Source: Akkermansia sp. (GTDB lineage Bacteria > Verrucomicrobiota > Verrucomicrobiia > Verrucomicrobiales > Akkermansiaceae). From it: 7,076 nucleotides of DNA. The stretch is from NCBI GenBank assembly GCA_020047775.1, contig JAIFNK010000310.1, positions 1 to 7,076 of the forward strand. Direction: 5' to 3'. The position numbers and the translations under genes were made by a program. The notes beneath the pieces are model-generated. The model ran no database searches. It saw only the letters and a list, made by a program, of their open reading frames with translations, and was not told the DNA's origin. This document shows, piece by piece, positions 1-5,499 of this stretch (position 1 is its first letter; each line of letters begins with the position of its first letter).

Positions 1-1049
1 CACCCGGCGCAAACGTCGATCTACAATCCCAACGCTACCGCAGCTCATTCGACCTCGCCTACGACCCCGACCTCTGGGGCCGCAACAAGCGCGCCGTCGA
101 AGCCTCGTCCGCCGAGGCCGCCGCGACTGAAGCGCAGCTCGACTCGCTGCATCTCGGCGTCGCCACCGAAGTCGCCCGCCAGTATTTCCTCCTGCGCGGA
201 CTCGATGCGCAGGAAATCGTCCTGCAAGGCACCTTGAAAAGCCGCAAGGACGCGCTCGACATCCAGAAATCCAAGACCGACGCCGGCCTCACCGACGGCC
301 TTGGCACCAGCCGCGCCCGCACCGAGGTGGAGCTCGCCGAGAACGACCTCGGCATCGTCCAGCGCCAGCGCGGCTCGGCGGAACACGCGCTCGCCGTGCT
401 CTGCGGCACCGCGCCGTCCGGCTTCTCCGTCACCCGCCGCGCGTCGGACAGCGCGCTGCCCACGATCCGCCCCGGCCTCCCGGCGGATGTGCTCAACCGC
501 CGCCCGGACGTGCGCGCAGCCGAGCAGGAACTCCGCGCCGCCAGCGCCAGGATCGGCGTCGCCGAATCCGCGTTCTATCCGAATTTCGTGCTCAGCGCCG
601 GCGGTGGTTTCGAGTCCATCGACATTGCCCGCTTCCTCAACTGGGAAAACCGCGTGCTCTCGCTGGGTGCCGGCATCGCCGCGCCGATCATCGACGGCGG
701 CACCAACCGCGCCAACTATCAGGCAGCCCGCAGCCGCTACGACGAGGCGCTCGCCAAATACCGCCAAGCCCTGCTCATCGCCCTCCGCGAGGTGGAGGAC
801 GCACTCGTCGATCTCAAGGGCCTCGCCCGTTCCCGCAACGCGCTGGAGCTCGCCCGCAACAGCTCGCAGGAAACCCGCCGGCTCTCCCAGGAACGCTACG
901 ACAAGGGCCTGACCAGTTATTTCGAAGTCGTCGATGCCGAGCGCGAGGCGCTCCGCGTGCAGCTGGTGCTCAGCCAGCTCGACGCCCAGCAGCGCATCAC
1001 CCTCGCCGCCCTCGCCAAAGCGTTAGGCGGCGGCTGGAGCGGGAAATAG
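1..1049 (+). CDS. Outer membrane efflux channel, NodT/OprM (TolC-like) family, 5'-truncated by the window edge
   Basis: This is the outer-membrane and periplasmic tunnel of a tripartite (usually RND-type) efflux pump, partnering an inner-membrane pump and a periplasmic adaptor. The reading frame is open from base 3 to a TAG at 1047-1049, giving 348 visible residues. The family is usually 450-500 residues, so roughly 110-150 N-terminal residues (signal peptide, probable lipobox) lie off the left edge. Family landmarks appear in order: FDLAYDPDLWGR at visible residues 16-27, the hallmark 'DLWG' segment; a long alpha-helical stretch; the NRRPDVRAAEQEL segment near residue 167, the repeat-linking signature; a second strand pair containing FYPNFVLSAGGG; then APIIDGG and the C-terminal coiled helices ending in SYFEVVDAEREALR. 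A TTG at 234 is an internal codon, not the start. The family is secure. The substrate and partner pump cannot be seen; they may be encoded upstream. Confidence 0.93.
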   Translation, partial: PGANVDLQSQRYRSSFDLAYDPDLWGRNKRAVEASSAEAAATEAQLDSLHLGVATEVARQYFLLRGLDAQEIVLQGTLKSRKDALDIQKSKTDAGLTDGLGTSRARTEVELAENDLGIVQRQRGSAEHALAVLCGTAPSGFSVTRRASDSALPTIRPGLPADVLNRRPDVRAAEQELRAASARIGVAESAFYPNFVLSAGGGFESIDIARFLNWENRVLSLGAGIAAPIIDGGTNRANYQAARSRYDEALAKYRQALLIALREVEDALVDLKGLARSRNALELARNSSQETRRLSQERYDKGLTSYFEVVDAEREALRVQLVLSQLDAQQRITLAALAKALGGGWSGK

Positions 1050-1079
1050 CATGAAGCGCCCGCCAGGGATCTCCCCGCG

Positions 1080-2945
1080 TCAGGTGTATTTGAGGAAGGC
1101 GGTGTAAACTTCCGAGGGAATGTCGAGCAGGGCGTAGTCCTTGGAGGCGACGAAGAGCAGGCTTTGTTTGCCTTTGCCTAGCAGCTCGTTGTCGGAGCCG
1201 AAGATCTGGTGCTCGAGGGTGCAGAACTTGCGGTTGAAATCGGCGACCTTGATTTTGACGGTGATGGTGTCGAACTCGCGGGCCTCGCGCACGAACTTGT
1301 GTTCGAAAGAGCGGGTGAGGATGAAAAACTTGGTGGTCTTGAGATCGAAGTCCGGCATCGCGGTGTTGAAAAACAACTCGCGGGTTTTCCCGACATACAT
1401 GCCATACATGCCGAAATAGACATTGCCCACGGAGTTGGTGTCCGCGTAGGTGGCGATCATCGAGTAAACAAACCATTTGCCCTCGAAATGCCCGCCGAGC
1501 GCGTGGTGGTCGTGGGGCGCGACGACTTCGGAACTGGTCACCACGGCGGCGGTTTTCGCGATGGCCTTGATGGCGGGGATCTCCGAGGCGGCTTCGATGA
1601 CTTCACCGGCTTTTTCGGTGACGACCCGCAACAGGTCGGCATTGAAGACCAGCCATACCACGTAAACCAGCGGCAGGATCGCCCCCAGGATCATCAGCGG
1701 CGTCTGGCTGCTCATATAACCGAAGGCGAAAACCACCAGCGAGACGCTGGACATCATGAACATCCGGATCTGCGGCAGCGGCTGTTGGGAATTCGGCACA
1801 TAGCAGCGGGCGATGGCGAGCGCCGCATAACCGACGAAGAACGAGGCGTAGAACACCATGAAATACTCAAGCTGAAGCTTGGCCAGGATCCCGATCAGCG
1901 TGATGACCCCGATGACAAAAAACGTGGGCACCGGCGAGCCGAGAATCTGCTTGGGGATCAGCGAGATGAGCATGTTGTCGCTCTTCTCGACGTTTTTCTC
2001 GAGGAACCATTTGAGCGCGATGTAGCCGCTGTCGAGCGTCGTGAGGGCGCAGATCGCAAGGAAGCCGAAGTAGGCCATGCGCATGATTCCCTCCGTCCCG
2101 GGATTGCGCTGGAAATACTGGGTGACGAGATCATGGGCGTATTTGAATTGATCCAGTCCCGCGGAGGCGACGACATGGACGCCGTCGGTTTTCATCACCC
2201 ACATGGCCAGGCAACCGTGGAACAGCAGCATCAGGAAAAAGATCGATCCGCCGAAAAAGTAGCTCGCACGGATCGACGTCTTTTCGCGGTGAATCTGGAT
2301 GGCCCGCTGCCAGTGCTGGAGGTCGAGCCACGGCCCCACCAGCAGCCCGATCACCAGCGGAATCGCGTAGCCGAAGAATCTCGCTCCCCGCCATTCGTCC
2401 TGGAACGGCGAGGTCCACTGGAACGGCTGGGGCGAAAACGGACGCAGGTTGAACAGGATCGTCCCCACGCAGGCCACCAGCAACCCGCCGAGCATGGCGT
2501 GGCTGAATTTGATTTTGGCGATCCCGAACTCCTCACCCAGCAGGCAGCCCGCGGCGAGGATCACGAAGACGATCAGGCACAGGTAAATCGCCAGCAACGG
2601 ATACTCCGCCAACTGGAGCGGGACAAACAGGTATTTGACCAGCGCGAACACCGTCAGCGACAGCGCCACAATCTGGTAAAGGTAGAGGATCAGCCGGAAG
2701 GGCTTGGAAAACTTGTCGAAGAAAATCGCCAGCGACTCCTGCCCGCCGTTGTGGCTCGTGGCGACGTTGTGGGTCAGCAGTCCGAAGAGCATCAACCCCA
2801 GGGCGTTGGGAATCGCGAACATCAGCAGCCCCTGCAAACCGAACATGAAGGTCATCTGGACGCTGAAAAACAACCCCAGCCCCCACATCCACGACAATGC
2901 CACCGAATTCCCCCACAGGACTGCGTTCAACCAACGAAAGTTCAT
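1080..2945 (-). CDS. Fusion protein: SSS (sodium:solute symporter)-like membrane domain plus C-terminal hotdog thioesterase-like domain
   Basis: This single uninterrupted frame encodes 621 residues from the ATG at 2945. Residues about 12-435 contain roughly 12 hydrophobic helices. An SSS relationship is suggested by GPWLDLQHWQRA at 204-215, which resembles the conserved helix-loop of that family, and by ALTTLDSGY at 300-308, which resembles the helix carrying the Na2-site Ser/Thr pair (here T302, T303). A charged, amphipathic, Ala-rich linker follows at about 437-488. Residues about 489-602 then look like a 4HBT-type hotdog domain: ADTNSVGNVYF at 501-511 matches the (D/E)TN..GNVY motif of acyl thioesterases, including enediyne-type enzymes, followed by a long helix and beta strands. 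The reaction may be hydrolysis of an acyl-CoA or acyl-ACP on the cytosolic face; the substrate is unknown. A GTG at 3134 would add 63 hydrophilic residues, but third-position GC falls to about 50% there against over 80% after the ATG, so the shorter start is preferred. Coding is secure, the hotdog call is fairly secure, and the SSS assignment is moderate. Confidence 0.8.
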   Translation of the reverse strand: MNFRWLNAVLWGNSVALSWMWGLGLFFSVQMTFMFGLQGLLMFAIPNALGLMLFGLLTHNVATSHNGGQESLAIFFDKFSKPFRLILYLYQIVALSLTVFALVKYLFVPLQLAEYPLLAIYLCLIVFVILAAGCLLGEEFGIAKIKFSHAMLGGLLVACVGTILFNLRPFSPQPFQWTSPFQDEWRGARFFGYAIPLVIGLLVGPWLDLQHWQRAIQIHREKTSIRASYFFGGSIFFLMLLFHGCLAMWVMKTDGVHVVASAGLDQFKYAHDLVTQYFQRNPGTEGIMRMAYFGFLAICALTTLDSGYIALKWFLEKNVEKSDNMLISLIPKQILGSPVPTFFVIGVITLIGILAKLQLEYFMVFYASFFVGYAALAIARCYVPNSQQPLPQIRMFMMSSVSLVVFAFGYMSSQTPLMILGAILPLVYVVWLVFNADLLRVVTEKAGEVIEAASEIPAIKAIAKTAAVVTSSEVVAPHDHHALGGHFEGKWFVYSMIATYADTNSVGNVYFGMYGMYVGKTRELFFNTAMPDFDLKTTKFFILTRSFEHKFVREAREFDTITVKIKVADFNRKFCTLEHQIFGSDNELLGKGKQSLLFVASKDYALLDIPSEVYTAFLKYT

Positions 2946-3102
2946 AAAGTCCGCCAAGGAACCGCCATTTCCGCCGATGGGCAAGCTGGATTCTTGCCGA
3001 CTTCCGCCACCCGCCCGCCGCCACCATTTGAAATCCGCTGAAAATTCGCCTTGAGACGCCGCACTTGATGGAGAGACTGCGCACTCCGGCCGCGAATTAC
3101 CA

Positions 3103-3131
3103 TTGAAGCCGCCCGGTTCACCGTCTTTACT
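3103..3131 (+). promoter_or_regulatory. Candidate sigma70-type promoter for the chaperone-TPR unit
   Basis: TTGAAG (3103-3108) and TTTACT (3126-3131) are separated by 17 bp and each matches 4 of 6 consensus bases. Transcription would begin near 3138, leaving a leader of about 29 nt before the ATG at 3167. The elements lie in the relatively AT-rich divergent gap, and they would overlap the minus-strand gene only if its upstream GTG start were used. This rests on two weak hexamers alone. Confidence 0.3.
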
Positions 3132-3166
3132 CACCGAACTTTCCGCAACGGCAGCCCTACTTTTTC

Positions 3167-4834
3167 ATGATTGAAAACCTCCGCAAATACACCGGCCTGA
3201 TCATCGTGATCTTCGTGATCCTCTTCATCAGCTTTTTCTTCCTCGATTCCAGCTCGGTCCGGAACATGAACAGCGGCCACGCGATGTTGAAAATCGCCGG
3301 ACGCACCTACAGTGACAAGGAATTCAACACCTTGGGCACCAGCTCGCTCGAACTCACGTCCAGCCTCGCGCGGTCCGGCGACTTCGGTCTTTACCAGTTC
3401 CTCATGGGCCTCTCCACCGGAGCGACCAGCCAGAACGACGCTGCCGAGAAGTTCTTCATCGGCCGCATGATCCTGCGCCAGGCCAAGGAGGAATTCGGCG
3501 TCTTCCCCGGCGAAGAGGAAATTTCCGAATACCTGCGCAGCCTGCGGGTGTTCGCCGGCCCGGACCAGAAATTCAATCCGGAAAACTATCAGAACTTCAT
3601 CACCAAAGGCATCGGCCGCCTCGGACTCACCGAGAAAGACCTGCGTGAACTCGCATCGGACGTGCTCGCCTCACAGAAGATCCAAGCCATCGTCGGCTCC
3701 GGTCTTGGCGTCAGCCGGTCCGCCACCCGGGAATCGCTCGCTCTCGACGACCAACTGGTCACCGGCGACGTCGCCAAACTGATGCTCGCCCCGTTCGAGG
3801 CGAAAATCGAGCCCACCGAGGAGGAAGTCAAAAAATACTGGGAGACCCTTTCCGACTCGTTCACCACCGAGCCGCGGCGCAAGTTCAGCTACATCGTCGC
3901 CACGACGGTGCTGCCCGAAGCCAAACCCGAGGACGATGCCGCCGAAACCCTCGCCGATGCCGCCGCCAGCGAGGACGCGAAAAAGGCCGCCGCCAAGAAA
4001 AAGGAGGAGGACAAAGCCAAACGCGCCGCCGAACTCGCCGAAGAGCGCCGCAAGAAGCAACTCGAACTCGGCAGCCTGGTGGACGATTTCCTCTTCAAAC
4101 TTGAGGAACAGAAAGGCGCAGGTTTTGAAGAACTCGCCAAGGCCAATGAGTGGGAAGTCAAGACCACCGACTTTTTCGCCCGCAAGGACTCGCCGAAGGA
4201 TCTCGATGTGAAAATCCGCTCTTCCAGCCGCGGTGATCAGGCGGCCGTGGACAAGTTGTTCATCATCAAGGAAACCTCTGATCCGTTCTCCAAAATCTCG
4301 GAACCCATGTCCGTCGGCGAAAACCAATGGATCGTGGCCCGCATCGACGGCGAGGAAAAATCCCGGCCAAAAACCTACGAGGAAGCCCGCGACGAAGCCC
4401 GCGCCCAATACATTTCGGAAAAGGCCGTGGAAGCGATGAAGACCGCCACCAACGAGGCCGTCACTAAAATCAAGACCCTGCTCGCCGCCGGCAAGTCCTT
4501 CGCCGAGGCCGCCAAGGAGGCAGGCATTTCCGACGTCAAGGCATTCACCGCCATCACCAGCACCTACAGCCCGGACGCGGCCAACGAGCCGAAGAACCTC
4601 TTCGACGCCGCCCGCACCATTGATCCCGGCTCCATCGCCGATCCCATCATCGAGCCCGACCGCGCCTTCATTCTTCACGTCGCCAAGCGCGAGGTCGTGA
4701 AATCCGCCGACGCGGAAACCAAAGTCGACACCGAGCTAAAATCCAGCGTCAACAACAACGAAACCTTCGCCTTCACCGCGTGGATCACTGCCCGCACCGA
4801 GGCCGCCAAGGTCGAGCAACTCTACAAAAAGTAA
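3167..4834 (+). CDS. Membrane-anchored periplasmic chaperone, SurA_N/PpiD-like (peptidyl-prolyl isomerase family)
   Basis: This 555-residue protein probably helps newly exported proteins fold at the periplasmic face of the inner membrane. Residues 1-8 are short and basic, followed by one strongly hydrophobic segment at about 9-26 (GLIIVIFVILFISFFFL), a signal anchor with the bulk outside, as in PpiD. Residues about 38-180 resemble the SurA/PpiD N-terminal chaperone domain, including KFNPENYQNFI at 135-145 and the helix that follows. A Lys/Glu/Ala-rich segment at about 252-300 is predicted to be a charged coiled coil. Beyond it are parvulin-like fragments (for example a 'DPGSIADPI...FILHVAKRE' region at 486-509), but no clear AxHIL-type parvulin start is visible, so isomerase activity is doubtful and a chaperone-only role is more likely. 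E. coli PpiD is slightly longer, at about 620 residues. The ATG start is fixed by the anchor placement. It has no Shine-Dalgarno sequence. It is probably co-transcribed with the TPR gene 40 bp downstream. Confidence 0.85.
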   Translation: MIENLRKYTGLIIVIFVILFISFFFLDSSSVRNMNSGHAMLKIAGRTYSDKEFNTLGTSSLELTSSLARSGDFGLYQFLMGLSTGATSQNDAAEKFFIGRMILRQAKEEFGVFPGEEEISEYLRSLRVFAGPDQKFNPENYQNFITKGIGRLGLTEKDLRELASDVLASQKIQAIVGSGLGVSRSATRESLALDDQLVTGDVAKLMLAPFEAKIEPTEEEVKKYWETLSDSFTTEPRRKFSYIVATTVLPEAKPEDDAAETLADAAASEDAKKAAAKKKEEDKAKRAAELAEERRKKQLELGSLVDDFLFKLEEQKGAGFEELAKANEWEVKTTDFFARKDSPKDLDVKIRSSSRGDQAAVDKLFIIKETSDPFSKISEPMSVGENQWIVARIDGEEKSRPKTYEEARDEARAQYISEKAVEAMKTATNEAVTKIKTLLAAGKSFAEAAKEAGISDVKAFTAITSTYSPDAANEPKNLFDAARTIDPGSIADPIIEPDRAFILHVAKREVVKSADAETKVDTELKSSVNNNETFAFTAWITARTEAAKVEQLYKK

Positions 4835-4841
4835 CCGTGGC

Positions 4842-4858
4842 GGCGGTTTCCAACCGCC
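4842..4858 (+). repeat. Perfect inverted repeat (7-bp stem, 3-nt loop) between the chaperone and TPR genes
   Basis: GGCGGTT (4842-4848), loop TCC, AACCGCC (4852-4858) is a perfect hairpin starting 8 nt after the chaperone stop codon and ending 16 nt before the TPR start. A pyrimidine run with four Ts follows (4861-4871). It could be a partial terminator or attenuator, an mRNA-stabilising stem, or a copy of a dispersed palindromic element. The T-run is short and interrupted, so efficient termination is unlikely. Confidence 0.6.
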
Positions 4859-4874
4859 AGCCCTCTTTTCCAAC

Positions 4875-5213
4875 ATGCCCTCGTCCGATGACCTCCAGGA
4901 CCTCTTCGACGAGGCAAACGGTCACCTCGCCGTCGGCGAGTTCGACGAAGCGATCGTCCTCTATCGGAACTGCGTCGCGCTCGACCCCGGGTTTTTCGAC
5001 GGCTGGCACGCCCTCGGCATGGCCCTCTTGAAGACCGGCCACGTCAAGGAAGCCATCGGCTGCGGCCTCCAATCCGTGACCCTCCAGCCCAACGACCTGC
5101 TCGCCTGGACCAGCCTCTCCCAGATGTATGTCCGCGACGGCAACATCCCCGAGGCCGAAGCAGCGAAAGGCAACGCCCGCATCCTCTCGCTCGGCGGCAA
5201 GGTCGTGAGGTAA
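4875..5213 (+). CDS. Small tetratricopeptide-repeat (TPR) protein
   Basis: This is a 112-residue protein made almost entirely of TPR helices, a protein-protein interaction scaffold. Three units can be read: about 7-38 (FDEANGHLAVGEFDEAIVLY, then RNCVALDP), about 41-72 (GWHALGMALLKTGHVKEAIG, ending LQP) and about 75-106 (AWTSLSQMYVRDGNIPEAEA). The spacing of W/L, G/Y, A and P positions fits the 34-residue consensus. There is no signal peptide or membrane segment, so it is presumably cytosolic. Its partner is unknown. It starts 40 bp after the chaperone gene, with a hairpin in the gap and no Shine-Dalgarno sequence before its ATG. The position suggests co-transcription with the chaperone gene, which hints at, but does not prove, a linked role. 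Confidence 0.88.
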   Translation: MPSSDDLQDLFDEANGHLAVGEFDEAIVLYRNCVALDPGFFDGWHALGMALLKTGHVKEAIGCGLQSVTLQPNDLLAWTSLSQMYVRDGNIPEAEAAKGNARILSLGGKVVR

Positions 5214-5231
5214 GGACCGGGGAACCCAACC

Positions 5232-5259
5232 GGTAGGGCTGGACGGCCTCGGCCCGCCC
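5232..5259 (-). repeat. Diverged inverted copy of the 28-bp intergenic repeat
   Basis: Read on the plus strand, this element begins GGTAGGGC and ends in GGCCCGCC. It aligns with the reverse complement of the repeats at 5338-5365 and 5377-5404 at about 22 of 28 positions with one gap (counted by eye). All of the first 8 bases match. It starts 18 bp after the TPR stop codon. Given the high GC content, part of the similarity could be compositional. Confidence 0.45.
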
Positions 5260-5265
5260 ACTGAT

Positions 5266-5281
5266 CCGCCCGCATGGGCGG
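5266..5281 (+). repeat. Perfect 6-bp GC-only hairpin in the TPR-metG gap
   Basis: CCGCCC (5266-5271), loop GCAT, GGGCGG (5276-5281) forms a perfect stem about 52 bp after the TPR stop. No T-tract follows, so a standard intrinsic terminator is not supported. It could still slow or end transcription before the repeat cluster, or belong to the repeat element next to it. Confidence 0.45.
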
Positions 5282-5337
5282 CGCGCATGAAGCGTGGAAG
5301 AGAAGAGGAAGAGTAGCCTCCGCAGAAGAAGTGAAAG

Positions 5338-5404
5338 TCGGCGCGCCCGGCGGTCACGCCCTACCTTTGATTGAATTCGGCGCGCCCGGCGGTCACGCAC
5401 TACC
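5338..5404 (+). repeat. Two near-identical 28-bp direct repeats separated by 11 bp
   Basis: Copies at 5338-5365 and 5377-5404 begin TCGGCGCGCCCGGCGGTCAC and end in CTACC. They differ at one base (C versus A at the 24th position), so 27 of 28 match. The period is 39 bp. Each contains the palindrome GGCGCGCC and a possible small stem GGCG-GTCA-CGCC. The second copy runs into a 10-bp palindrome CTACCGGTAG (5400-5409). They lie in non-coding DNA upstream of metG. The function is unknown; the best guess is a dispersed palindromic intergenic element of the REP type. Confidence 0.85.
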
Positions 5405-5440
5405 GGTAGCGGAGAAGTATCGTGACTCCGACACTCCGTC

Positions 5441-5469
5441 TTGCACACTCCGGCCCGCTCTGCTTTCAT
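5441..5469 (+). promoter_or_regulatory. Weak candidate promoter for metG
   Basis: TTGCAC (5441-5446) and TTTCAT (5464-5469) have 17-bp spacing and match 3 of 6 and 4 of 6 consensus bases. The predicted start of transcription is about 24 nt before the metG ATG. It lies just downstream of the repeat cluster. Evidence is minimal. Confidence 0.2.
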
Positions 5470-5499
5470 TCGCCTCCCGCGTTCCCGTTTTCCGCCATC

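Noticed and set aside
45..767. A 240-residue minus-strand frame opposite the efflux channel gene
   Set aside because: It is a GC-driven shadow of a well-supported NodT/OprM-family gene.
1026..1075. Possible bidirectional terminator between the convergent genes
   Set aside because: Only weak pairings are present (GGCGG with CCGCC about 30 bp apart; GGGA-TC-TCCC with a 2-nt loop) and there is no T-tract on either strand.
1209..3041. A 610-residue open frame on the plus strand opposite the transporter-thioesterase gene
   Set aside because: It is an antisense shadow caused by high GC. The product is extremely rich in His, Asp, Arg and Gln with no recognisable domain, while the opposite strand encodes clear membrane and hotdog domains.
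3671..4678. A 335-residue minus-strand frame opposite the chaperone gene
   Set aside because: It is Gly/Leu/Phe-rich, low in complexity and without motifs. The plus-strand frame has an anchor segment and the SurA-like domain.
5338..5404. Possible CRISPR remnant
   Set aside because: There are only two repeats, the gap between them is 11 bp (far too short for a spacer), and no cas gene is present.
5422..5499. Upstream GTG start for methionyl-tRNA synthetase, adding 26 residues
   Set aside because: The extra residues do not resemble the family's N-terminus, which begins naturally at the ATG at 5500, and they would be encoded in the pyrimidine-rich leader.
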